Of a stretch of 64,000 nt of DNA, positions 8,125 to 16,349 are shown one piece after another (position 1 is the stretch's first letter; every line of letters starts with the position of its first letter). A program made the translations under genes and the position numbers. This stretch comes from Dickeya undicola (lineage in GTDB: Bacteria; Pseudomonadota; Gammaproteobacteria; Enterobacterales; Enterobacteriaceae): assembly GCF_000784735.1 (NCBI RefSeq), contig NZ_JSYG01000010.1, positions 1 through 64,000 on the forward strand. Direction: 5' to 3'. Below the pieces are notes generated by a model. That model saw only the letters and a list, made by a program, of their open reading frames with translations. It did no database searches and was not told the DNA's origin.

Positions 8125-8130
8125 TGATGT

Positions 8131-8757
8131 TCATACCTGATACAGAAAACGACACAGCTGAAACGCCATAAAAATCATGTAGCAGCCGATCAGGCTGTCG
8201 ATGACGCGCCAGGTGAGCGGGTTGGCGAAATAACGCGAGCAAGCGGCGGCGGTGTAGCCGATGGTGTAGAACCAGATCAACGACGCGCTGATGGAGCCAG
8301 CCAGATAGAACAGTTTCAGGTCAGGGGCGATGCCGGAGGAAATGCCTCCGATGATCGCCACTGTGTCCAGATAGACATGTGGATTCAGCAGGCTGACCGC
8401 CAGACAGTTGCCGATCACCGAGCGCCGTCGGCGCAGGCCATCGCCCTGTGACGTAAGCGTCAGTTGGTTGTTGCCACGCCAGGCACTTTTCAGCGCATTG
8501 TAGCCGTACCACAGCAGAAACAGCACCCCGGCCAGCGTCAACGTGGTGATCGCCGGTTTGCTGTCGTTGATGATTTTGCCGACACCCAGCACGCCGAGCG
8601 TCATCAGCGCCATATCGCATAAAAAACACACCGAGCTGACCCAGAACACGTGCTCCCGGCGCATCCCCTGACGCAACACGAAGGAGTTCTGTGCGCCGAT
8701 CGCGACGATCAAACCGGCACTGGTCATAAAACCGGTGATAAAAACAGGCATTGGCAT
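8131..8757 (-). CDS. LysE/ArgO-family amino acid exporter
   Basis: A 208-residue inner-membrane protein with five to six hydrophobic helices, the size of the LysE/ArgO family (E. coli ArgO, 211). Family wording is clear: AIGAQNSFVLRQGMRREH near the N-terminus, LFLLWYGYNALKSA in the middle and NPHVYLDT in helix four. It exports basic amino acids, probably arginine or lysine; the substrate cannot be settled here. The ATG at 8757 is chosen because the family begins there; the reading from 8850 adds 31 unrelated residues. Its usual LysR-type regulator gene is not adjacent. Confidence 0.85.
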   Translation of the reverse strand: MPMPVFITGFMTSAGLIVAIGAQNSFVLRQGMRREHVFWVSSVCFLCDMALMTLGVLGVGKIINDSKPAITTLTLAGVLFLLWYGYNALKSAWRGNNQLTLTSQGDGLRRRRSVIGNCLAVSLLNPHVYLDTVAIIGGISSGIAPDLKLFYLAGSISASLIWFYTIGYTAAACSRYFANPLTWRVIDSLIGCYMIFMAFQLCRFLYQV

Positions 8758-8960
8758 GGTTTCTCTTTTAATCCCTAATGAATCAATAACGTGAAGAATG
8801 AGGTCGGAGAGGGCATTTATTTCCCGCCTCCGGCGCTCGGCGTGCATCATTGATAAATTACGGCGCTAAGGCCAATGAATAGATTTAATCGGCAATCAAA
8901 ACTTTTAATAATAATGTTTTATAGTGATGGTAATGTGTTGATAAGAATGGTTTTTTGGCA

Positions 8961-9440
8961 TTAAGGCGAATTTTTAAGATGATGTAATCCTGATGTTTTT
9001 ATTTCAGCCGAATAATCTCCTGCGCAGATCCATTCTTCTATACGTTCAGAAATACTCTGATCTGAAAGTTTATGCCTGCCACGAATAGCACATTCCCAGA
9101 TAAGCAAAATGTTCCATCCATCAGAAGTTAATTCTTCATTATTTTTTCTGTCTCTGGCGACATTCTGGCCTATTTTTTCTAACCAGAACTCAGTTCGTGT
9201 TGTGGGGACTTTGAATAAATAACAGTCATGATGATGCCAGAAACAACCATGAGTGAAGATGATTTTGTGGTATTTATCGATGACGAAATCAGGCCTTCCC
9301 GGCATATCTTTAACCTGGGTTCGAAATTCGAACCCAAGTTGAACGAGTATATCGGATATTTTTAATTCAATGGCTGTGTCATGATTGCGAATCGCTTTCA
9401 TATTTTTTCTGCGAATTTCTGGTTTATGTACATCAGCCAT
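8961..9440 (-). CDS. vsr: Very short patch repair endonuclease Vsr
   Basis: A 159-residue Vsr endonuclease. It nicks 5' of the T in T:G mismatches formed by deamination of 5-methylcytosine, starting very short patch repair. The catalytic region GRPDFVIDKYHKIIFTHGCFWHHHDC is complete, with Asp51 as the metal-binding residue and the His cluster following. The gene starts 7 bases after the dcm stop codon on the same strand, as expected of a partner repairing Dcm-made hotspots (in E. coli the two genes overlap). Base composition is AT-rich like the methylase and endonuclease genes. Confidence 0.95.
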   Translation of the reverse strand: MADVHKPEIRRKNMKAIRNHDTAIELKISDILVQLGFEFRTQVKDMPGRPDFVIDKYHKIIFTHGCFWHHHDCYLFKVPTTRTEFWLEKIGQNVARDRKNNEELTSDGWNILLIWECAIRGRHKLSDQSISERIEEWICAGDYSAEIKTSGLHHLKNSP

Positions 9441-9447
9441 GATTCTA

Positions 9448-10875
9448 TCAATTCTCCTTTTTTTCTTTATTTTCGACCGCTTTTTCTATATATGGTTTTA
9501 GTAATTTAGCCACGGCAGAAAATACAGGTACTACAACAGAATTTCCAAATTGACGGTATGCTTGTGTATCCGATACGGGAATTTTAAACTCAGACTGCCC
9601 CGGTTTCTCAAAACCCATGAGACGAGCGCACTCTCTGGGGGTTAAACGACGAGGGCGTTTTTCCTGGTTAAGACTATTATCGAAGTCTTTTTCACCCAAG
9701 CCTTTATCCCAGCCTCTGTCTATCAAAATTTCTGAGCCATCTTTATGATAGCGTGCTGATAACGTTCGGGCCGTACTGTTTTTGTCATGCGGGTTGACGA
9801 GGCCAAAACCAAATCCATTTCCTTTAGCCTGATGCTTTTTTGCATAATTATAAAGATATTTCCATAACAATGGTGTTAATATGTATTTTTTATCTATATT
9901 GTCATCTAGTAATTCTGATAGTGTTGGCCTGTTCTCTGGTATGTATTTTTTAATGTCTTTTAATGTGAAGTTCTGATGAATGTTCAGATCTTTTCTGAAT
10001 CCAACTAATACAATACGCTCTCTATGCTGAGGAAGAAAGTTTTTCCCATCAATAATTTTAGGATCATCTGATCCTGTATGTTCTGAGTCAGCTACAATAT
10101 AACCAAGCTCATCCAGAGTTTCCATGATAATGCGGAATGTTTTCCCTTTGTCATGACTTTTCAAATTTTTTACATTTTCAAGAAGGAAAATAGCCGGTTT
10201 CTTAGATGCAATAATTCGTGCAACATCAAAAAATAGAGTGCCCTGAGTTTCACATTCAAACCCATGTGCTCTTCCCAGGGAGTTTTTCTTAGATACGCCC
10301 GCAAGAGAGAATGGCTGACATGGAAATCCAGCCAGCAGAACGTCATGGTCGGGTATTTCCTGATCAATATTTTTGTAAGCTTGTTGCTCGCTTACCGTTT
10401 GCTCATTACTCAGTGTGATATCCCGAATATCCTTATTAAATATATGTTTATTGGGGTTGCAGAACCAGTTTGCTTTGTAAGTTTTTACTGCGTCTTTGTT
10501 CCACTCGCTGGTAAAAACACATTCACCCCCGATCTCTTCAAATCCTTTTCTGATACCACCAATACCAGCGAAAAGATCAATGAAACGAAAACGATAGTGT
10601 GGGTGACATGCCGGAGGAGATGGCAGTAATCCCCTGAGCTTTATGACCTCTGCATTTGTAAACGGTTTCGGAGCTGCTTTGCCATTCAACCACCGATTCA
10701 ATGTTTCTCTGGTCCAGTCGTTTTGTCCAACAGAGCGTAAAACAGCAGCGATGTACTTCTGGTCATAGATCTCAACAAGATGATTTATAAGTGTTTTATC
10801 TTCTTTAAGTTTTTGTATCTGATCTTGTTTATGTTGTTCAAGTAGTTCTTGTGGGACTAATTCCAACTGACTCAT
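9448..10875 (-). CDS. dcm: DNA cytosine-5 methyltransferase Dcm
   Basis: A 475-residue C5-cytosine methylase very close in sequence and length to E. coli Dcm (472), so CCWGG is the expected target. Motifs in order: [18 protein letters not shown] (SAM binding, about residues 97-113), [11 protein letters not shown] with catalytic Cys186, [23 protein letters not shown], the target-recognition region, and the C-terminal [11 protein letters not shown]. It is first in the dcm-vsr pair and divergent from the MvaI/BcnI-like endonuclease gene, with 238 AT-rich bases between. Codon use is unlike the G+C-rich neighbours, pointing to transfer with the restriction gene. Confidence 0.95.
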   Translation of the reverse strand: MSQLELVPQELLEQHKQDQIQKLKEDKTLINHLVEIYDQKYIAAVLRSVGQNDWTRETLNRWLNGKAAPKPFTNAEVIKLRGLLPSPPACHPHYRFRFIDLFAGIGGIRKGFEEIGGECVFTSEWNKDAVKTYKANWFCNPNKHIFNKDIRDITLSNEQTVSEQQAYKNIDQEIPDHDVLLAGFPCQPFSLAGVSKKNSLGRAHGFECETQGTLFFDVARIIASKKPAIFLLENVKNLKSHDKGKTFRIIMETLDELGYIVADSEHTGSDDPKIIDGKNFLPQHRERIVLVGFRKDLNIHQNFTLKDIKKYIPENRPTLSELLDDNIDKKYILTPLLWKYLYNYAKKHQAKGNGFGFGLVNPHDKNSTARTLSARYHKDGSEILIDRGWDKGLGEKDFDNSLNQEKRPRRLTPRECARLMGFEKPGQSEFKIPVSDTQAYRQFGNSVVVPVFSAVAKLLKPYIEKAVENKEKKEN

Positions 10876-11113
10876 AACATTATGCCACTTTAAAAGGGAA
10901 TTTTAAGTGATAGCTTATCACTCAATTGACCCAGAGGAAAGATTGTTTGATGTATAAATATACAGTTATGAAGGTTGTTATGGAAAAATGCTGAAACATA
11001 TGTAGTAATGATAAAATTGTGTGAAATCGTTCGCATTTTAAAAAAAGTCAATGTATTAGATAAAAAATAATCACATAATGAATCAATTGAATTATTTTAA
11101 AAAGGAGATGTTT

Positions 11114-12424
11114 ATGGATAAAAATATAGATAAGTTATCTGATCTGATGATAAAAAATGGTGCTAAAAGAATTATTATAAAACGCTTGTCTAATAACGAT
11201 AACTCAAAACAACAAGTATATTTGGGGTCTGATTTTAGTGTCATAAAGAGCCTTCCTGTTGGTAATATAGCCAGTTGCGGCATGTCTAAAAAAGGTGCAA
11301 TATTTAAAGCTCCAATTAATTGGTTTTGGCTTTCTCTTGAAGGTAATAAAGAGAGAGCTAATGGAGCTCAGGTTATTTTATATCCAAAATACCCCGAGAT
11401 TAGATTATCCGGTCTAATAAAAGGTTGTTCGATAGCACCTTCTCATCTTCTTCAGCCTCCAACGAGAGAAGAGAGAGCAGAAAGAATGAATACTAGTCGT
11501 TATTTAATTATAGGGATTAGTGATGGTGCTGTTTTTTCTTATGTTAGCTCATGGGGGGATGAGCTATCCTGTGAAATAGAAGCTCTCATAGGTAATAATG
11601 ATATTTATCCTGTTTTTTCTGTTTTCTACGAGTATTACTATGAGCTAAAAAATAGTAAAGCAGTTCTTCTGGCAAAGTTGAAGGAAATTTATTCATTTGG
11701 GTTTGTCGCATCTCAGCGTTTAAATAAAAAAGGAGAGGTTATTGCTTATAAAGCAAAGAATGGTGCCGGATTCACACTGGAGAGCTTATTTAATATAAAG
11801 CCGAATGGTAGCTCGGAGCCAGATTTTATGGGATGGGAGCTTAAGACTCATAGTGGTAGTGTTGTGACGTTAATGACACCAGAACCTGATGCTGGATTGT
11901 ATGTAGCAGATATTCATGGCTTCATGAATAATTATAGTAGTAGCCGGAAACCAGATCGTGTTGATTTTGCAAGTATACATAGAATGTCTGTTTATAATGA
12001 GAAAACGGGCCTTATGTTAAGTCTGGAAGGATATGACTTTAAGAGACAAGAAATAACAGATCCTGAAGGTGGATTATTCCTTCGGGATAGTGATGGAGAG
12101 GTTGCTGCGGGATGGAGCTTTAGTAAAATTCTTGACCACTGGAAAAGAAAACATAGTAAAACATGTTTTGTCCATTACCGGGTGAGAAAAGATGAACATC
12201 CTTCATATCTTTTTGGGCCACAAATAACTCTTGCAGATGGAAGTGATATAAAAAAATTCATGTCAGCATTATCTGCAAGCAAAATTTATTATGATCCGGG
12301 TGTTAATATTAAATATAGTAATGAAAAAGCAAAACCTAAAAAGCGAAATCAGTTCAGAATGAAATGGAAGGATGTTGGGGAAGTTTATGACCATATCGAG
12401 AATTTAATAATTGCTGATATTTAA
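11114..12424 (+). CDS. MvaI/BcnI-family type II restriction endonuclease
   Basis: A 436-residue protein with the catalytic region of MvaI/BcnI-family endonucleases: KAKNGAGFTLESLFNI, then SEPDFMGWELK, giving the PD-(D/E)xK set Asp237, Glu242, Lys244. It is longer than MvaI (about 250 residues), with an extra N-terminal domain of about 180 residues that I do not recognise. AAAGGAG lies 6 bases before the ATG at 11114; an upstream ATG at 11078 lacks such a site. It is divergent from dcm-vsr, so the three form a type II restriction-modification unit. Family members cut CCWGG or CCSGG; specificity here is inferred. Strongly AT-rich. Confidence 0.85.
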   Translation: MDKNIDKLSDLMIKNGAKRIIIKRLSNNDNSKQQVYLGSDFSVIKSLPVGNIASCGMSKKGAIFKAPINWFWLSLEGNKERANGAQVILYPKYPEIRLSGLIKGCSIAPSHLLQPPTREERAERMNTSRYLIIGISDGAVFSYVSSWGDELSCEIEALIGNNDIYPVFSVFYEYYYELKNSKAVLLAKLKEIYSFGFVASQRLNKKGEVIAYKAKNGAGFTLESLFNIKPNGSSEPDFMGWELKTHSGSVVTLMTPEPDAGLYVADIHGFMNNYSSSRKPDRVDFASIHRMSVYNEKTGLMLSLEGYDFKRQEITDPEGGLFLRDSDGEVAAGWSFSKILDHWKRKHSKTCFVHYRVRKDEHPSYLFGPQITLADGSDIKKFMSALSASKIYYDPGVNIKYSNEKAKPKKRNQFRMKWKDVGEVYDHIENLIIADI

Positions 12425-12510
12425 TAAATTATTGTTGTAATGAAGCACGAATTGCCGGGCGCATCAATTGCGCCGTCCAGTTAAACCCAGTAGGGTAACG
12501 GGTACGAAAT

Positions 12511-13956
12511 ATGTGCGACGGTGGCCTGCCGCGCACTCCACGCCTTTCATTTTCGGATGTTATCTTGAACTCAGCTGTTACCTCTCAGGGCTCGGTGCCC
12601 GCTGTCGACGGTTTACCGATGCCGGCGCGTATCGGTGCCATTTTTGCTATTGCCTTCGGCATCGCGATGGCGGTGCTGGACGGGGCACTTGTCAACGTGG
12701 CGCTGCCTACTATCGCTGCCGACTTCAACACCAGCCCAGCGTCGTCGATCTGGATCGTCAACGCCTATCAATTGGCGATCACCATGACGTTGCTGTCGTT
12801 GTCGTCGCTGGGCGACATCGTTGGCTATCGCCGTGTCTATCTGGTGGGGCTGGTGCTGTTTACGCTGATGTCGGTGGTGTGTGCGCTGGCAGATTCGCTG
12901 CCGGCACTGACGCTGGCGCGTATTCTTCAAGGGCTGGCGGCGGCGTCGCTGATGAGCGTCAACACCGCGCTGATCCGGCTGATTTATCCCAAAATTCGGC
13001 TTGGGCGCGGCATGGCGATCAACTCGCTGGTGGTGGCGGTGTCCACTGCCGCCGGGCCGACTGTCGCGGCGGGGATTCTGGGCGTGGCGTCATGGCAGTG
13101 GTTGTTCGCCATCAATGTGCCGTTCGGTATTGTGGCGCTGCTGCTGGGCTGGCGCTTCCTGCCGCGTAATGATGGTGTGACGGCGCAGCGCTTCGATACC
13201 CCGAGCGCGTTGCTGAACGCACTGACCTTTGGGTTGTTTTTCATTGCGCTGGGCGGGTTTGCTCACGGTCAAAGCGTGTGGCTGGTATTGGGTGAACTGG
13301 CGCTGACATTGCTGGTGGGCGGCTATTTTTTCCGGCGACAATTGAACCAGCCTTACCCGCTGTTGCCGGTAGATCTGCTGCGCATCCCGGTGTTTGCGCT
13401 GTCGATGGGGACGTCGATCGGTTCGTTCTGTGCCCAGATGCTGGCGATGGTGTCGCTGCCGTTCTATTTCCAAAGCGCGCTGGGGATGAATGAAATCGAA
13501 ACCGGCCTGCTGCTCACCCCCTGGCCGCTGGCGATCATGGCGACGGCACCGCTGGCGGGGCGCTGGCTTGAGCGCGTCAACGCCGGGGTATTGTGCACCA
13601 TCGGGCTGTCGTTGTTCGCCCTGGGATTATTCTCGTTGGCCTGGTTGCCGACTTCGCCGGGCTATCTGGATATCTGCCTGCGCATGATGCTGTGTGGCAT
13701 TGGCTTCGGGCTATTTCAGTCGCCGAACAATCACACCATTATTAGTGCGGCACCCCGTCATCGCAGCGGTGGTGCCAGCGGTATGCTGGGCACCGCCCGG
13801 CTGGTGGGGCAGACCACCGGCGCGGCACTGGTCGCGCTGATGTTCAACCTGTTTGGCGGGTTAGGTACTCATGCGGCCTTGTTGACCGCAGGCGTGTTTG
13901 CTGCGTTGGCCGCGGTGGTTAGCGGTCAGCGGATTTCACGGTTATCTCAGCCCTAA
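12511..13956 (+). CDS. DHA2-type MFS drug efflux transporter
   Basis: A 481-residue inner-membrane transporter of the major facilitator superfamily, DHA2 family (about 14 helices, proton-driven multidrug export). Visible family marks: AMAVLDGALVNVALPTIAADF in helix 1 (motif D1), GDIVGYRRVYLVGL (motif A between helices 2 and 3), LQGLAAASLMSVNTALI (motif B), and AAGPTVAAGIL (motif C). The start is uncertain: ATG at 12511, or a TTG at 12566, since the first 35 residues look untypical. G+C-rich, unlike the AT-rich restriction gene before it; no adjacent regulator. Confidence 0.85.
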   Translation: MCDGGLPRTPRLSFSDVILNSAVTSQGSVPAVDGLPMPARIGAIFAIAFGIAMAVLDGALVNVALPTIAADFNTSPASSIWIVNAYQLAITMTLLSLSSLGDIVGYRRVYLVGLVLFTLMSVVCALADSLPALTLARILQGLAAASLMSVNTALIRLIYPKIRLGRGMAINSLVVAVSTAAGPTVAAGILGVASWQWLFAINVPFGIVALLLGWRFLPRNDGVTAQRFDTPSALLNALTFGLFFIALGGFAHGQSVWLVLGELALTLLVGGYFFRRQLNQPYPLLPVDLLRIPVFALSMGTSIGSFCAQMLAMVSLPFYFQSALGMNEIETGLLLTPWPLAIMATAPLAGRWLERVNAGVLCTIGLSLFALGLFSLAWLPTSPGYLDICLRMMLCGIGFGLFQSPNNHTIISAAPRHRSGGASGMLGTARLVGQTTGAALVALMFNLFGGLGTHAALLTAGVFAALAAVVSGQRISRLSQP

Positions 13957-14015
13957 CGAAGAATAGGGGCGTTACCGTGATACTGAAATGGCCTGATGTT
14001 GCTACATAAGCGGAA

Positions 14016-14639
14016 TCACGATGACATATGAGCGTGTAATTGGGTAATAAACCGCTGAGCCCAGGGAGAAGCTTGCTGTACTTTGGCAGGATCAACCAGC
14101 GCCAGTAAGGTGAACGAGTGTGCGCCTTTGCCGTAGCGGCCTTTGGTTGTGTTGCGGGTCGCGTTTTCAAGCATGTCGTAGACCTGCTGTTTAGCGATGC
14201 GTTCGACATTCCCTTGAGGTAAGAGAGTTGTTCGAAAGCCCTGACCAAAAAAGGACGCCAACGTGATACTGTCAGCAATCAGCCAGCTTTCCATACATTG
14301 TGTCATCAGATGACATTGTTGGTCATCCGAACCAGTCGGTTTTTCCCAGCCATCGCCCTGCCGCTGTCTGAGATGTAGCCAAGGTTGCCACTGGTTTGGG
14401 TCGGCATTCTGCTGCGCTGCTGCGGTGACGGGGTCTTCACTATCCACCAGCAACATGGCGGGGGTTCCCTGACTGATGGCGGTACAGAACGAGTTGTAAG
14501 CATCGCGTCGGCTACCGCACGCGATGATTCTAGGCATAGAGCCTGCCAGCCCCGCTTTTTTCAGAAATTCGGCAAACCCTCTACGGCATTCTGCTCTCAG
14601 ACTACTAGTATCACCTCCGCCTTCGACATAAACATTCAC
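14016..14639 (-). CDS. DUF4276 TOPRIM-like protein, partner of the ATPase
   Basis: A 207-residue DUF4276 protein, a family with a TOPRIM-like fold related to the nuclease parts of OLD, RloB and PARIS-type effectors. The two acidic TOPRIM patches are visible: VEGGGD with Glu6 at the end of strand 1, and LLVDSEDP with Asp66 and Glu68. The family core CHLMTQCMESWLIAD and the late KGAHSFTLLALVDPAKV are intact. It overlaps the AAA ATPase gene by 4 bases (ATGA), so the two are translationally coupled. Likely an effector nuclease of an anti-phage module; the activity is inferred. Confidence 0.85.
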   Translation of the reverse strand: MNVYVEGGGDTSSLRAECRRGFAEFLKKAGLAGSMPRIIACGSRRDAYNSFCTAISQGTPAMLLVDSEDPVTAAAQQNADPNQWQPWLHLRQRQGDGWEKPTGSDDQQCHLMTQCMESWLIADSITLASFFGQGFRTTLLPQGNVERIAKQQVYDMLENATRNTTKGRYGKGAHSFTLLALVDPAKVQQASPWAQRFITQLHAHMSS

Positions 14640-15796
14640 CAGCGTGTCCCTCCGATATCACCACGTGTCCACAGTTGCCCCAGCCGATAGTTTTCTAGCC
14701 AGGGCTTGAGGTTTTCTGCATCCAGCCTCGTCATTGTGGTGCCTTCTGGCGTTTTTTCTGCAACCAGTACTACATCTGGTTGGTCGCTCATGGCATCAAC
14801 CAGTACATCGGAGTGAGTGGTGACGATCACCTGTGTACGGCAGCTTGCTTCTTTCAACAGTTCTCCCAAAGTGGGGAGTACATCCGGGTGTAAACCCAGC
14901 TCGGGCTCTTCAAGGCAAATCAATGGTGGAGGGTTTGGGTGACACAACACGGCCAGTAAACATAAATAGCGCAATGTGCCGTCAGACAGACGCGTGGCTG
15001 GAACGATGAATGTGCCTTCGTGGAAAAAGACTTGAACTGTCCCGCCTTCTATCTGTACGTCATAATCGTCGATACCGTCATAAAGCGCCTGTAGTGCTTT
15101 CAATAAGCGCTGTTTGACTTGGGGATCACGACGCAGACGGTTAAGTACCAACCCTAGGTTGGTGCAAGTAGATTCAAGATGATCATTGGGTAGATCGGCT
15201 TTTTGTGGCTGACGTGGTGGGGTATAGCGTCCGAAGCTCCATTCCCGATACAGGCGAATTCGGGCAAGCTCCCGAGCAAGATAGGTAATTTCTGGGTATT
15301 GGTCTGGATCCCGGCGTTGGGCCAGAATCGATTTTTCCAGATCAATATCTTCCAGTTGCAGTGCCCTTTTTTTATTTTTCACGTTCAATGTGGGGCGTGC
15401 TTTGTTGAAATGATAGTAAAAATAGGGTTCTGGATGTCCATCGGCGGGATGTTCGTTTTCAATCCGCTCATCTACCATTTCAAAACGCTGGGCAACTTCA
15501 GTAAAAGAAAGCTGGTAGCGCAAAGATTGTGGCCCTTTGGGATTGGTGAAAACAGCATTCAATGTGGCAGTCGGCTTGACTTGACCGCCTTTCCATAGCC
15601 AGTCACTGACCCCACCACCATCTCTTATCGGCGTAATCAGTTTATCGGGCGCATTACGCAATAATTCGATGGCCTCCAGTAAATTGGATTTACCTGAGCC
15701 ATTAGGGCCAACAATGACATTGAGCGATTTGAGTTCGATAGGCTGAGTTGTCGTGCCAAAACTCAGAAAGTTGGTTAGCTGGATGGAATGAATCAT
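14636..15796 (-). CDS. AAA family ATPase (OLD/RecF-like) of a defence pair
   Basis: A 386-residue ABC/SMC-type ATPase (AAA_21 group). Walker A is GPNGSGKSN at residues 30-38, a signature-like RLSDGTLRYL at 269-278, Walker B LICLEEPELGLHP at 292-304 with Glu296-Glu297, and the switch histidine His328 in VTTHSD. There is no coiled-coil arm of SMC length and no nuclease domain, which is instead supplied by the DUF4276 gene that follows with a 4-base overlap. Such ATPases in defence pairs sense phage products and hold or release the effector. It is complete, with no sign of decay. Confidence 0.85.
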   Translation of the reverse strand: MIHSIQLTNFLSFGTTTQPIELKSLNVIVGPNGSGKSNLLEAIELLRNAPDKLITPIRDGGGVSDWLWKGGQVKPTATLNAVFTNPKGPQSLRYQLSFTEVAQRFEMVDERIENEHPADGHPEPYFYYHFNKARPTLNVKNKKRALQLEDIDLEKSILAQRRDPDQYPEITYLARELARIRLYREWSFGRYTPPRQPQKADLPNDHLESTCTNLGLVLNRLRRDPQVKQRLLKALQALYDGIDDYDVQIEGGTVQVFFHEGTFIVPATRLSDGTLRYLCLLAVLCHPNPPPLICLEEPELGLHPDVLPTLGELLKEASCRTQVIVTTHSDVLVDAMSDQPDVVLVAEKTPEGTTMTRLDAENLKPWLENYRLGQLWTRGDIGGTRW

Positions 15797-16349
15797 TTCA
15801 ATTTTTTCCAGAATGCGTTTCTCTGCATGGTAACGTACCAGTCTGATCGATTCAAAACATTGAGGCGGGTGCTTTTTATTGTACCGGTTTGTAGGAGATC
15901 ATTACGTACCCTCACGATCACGCCCATAGGTTCAAACACCTTTATCGGAAGTTGTTACAAGAGCGTAGACGTATGATGCTGACTGAAGAGATATTGGCAT
16001 CTTTGCTCATCTGTTTTTAATGAATGTGTCCTTCTAAAAACAAGAAATAACCTCTTCTTATTGATAATCACGCAAATGGTGCAGGTTGTTTGATTTTTGC
16101 ACTGAAATAGCACCCAGCGTTATCAATGTGGCGTCGGCAGCGGTTTGCCGCGTTATCAATACCATTCATTTTTATTATTGTCTGGATGAATAAATCCCGC
16201 TGTTATCGGTGATTTCTCTTTTTGAGAAAGCGCGTGTCGAAAATCGGTAACGGTAATCATCCCTATCTGGCTTTGCTCTTGCAACGTAACGGACGAATGT
16301 TTTTGTTGGTGACCATTTTTATTCGTCCTTTATTGTGGTGGAGAACAGC
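15797..16349. promoter_or_regulatory. Divergent promoter region with candidate operators
   Basis: About 550 bases between the ATPase gene and the peptide ABC operon; no gene seen. It contains an 11-base direct repeat GCGTTATCAAT at 16117-16127 and 16150-16160 (starts 33 bases apart, three helical turns), with an inverted near-copy ATTGATAA at 16060-16067. A perfect 8-base inverted repeat GGACGAAT (16291-16298) / ATTCGTCC (16321-16328) ends 21 bases before the operon's first start codon. These are candidate binding or attenuation sites; the regulator is unknown. Confidence 0.45.

Noticed and set aside
12468-13169. Long plus-strand open frame overlapping the MFS gene start
   Set aside because: Low-complexity Arg/Gly/Cys-rich composition typical of a shadow of a G+C-rich membrane-protein gene; the other frame is a clear MFS transporter.
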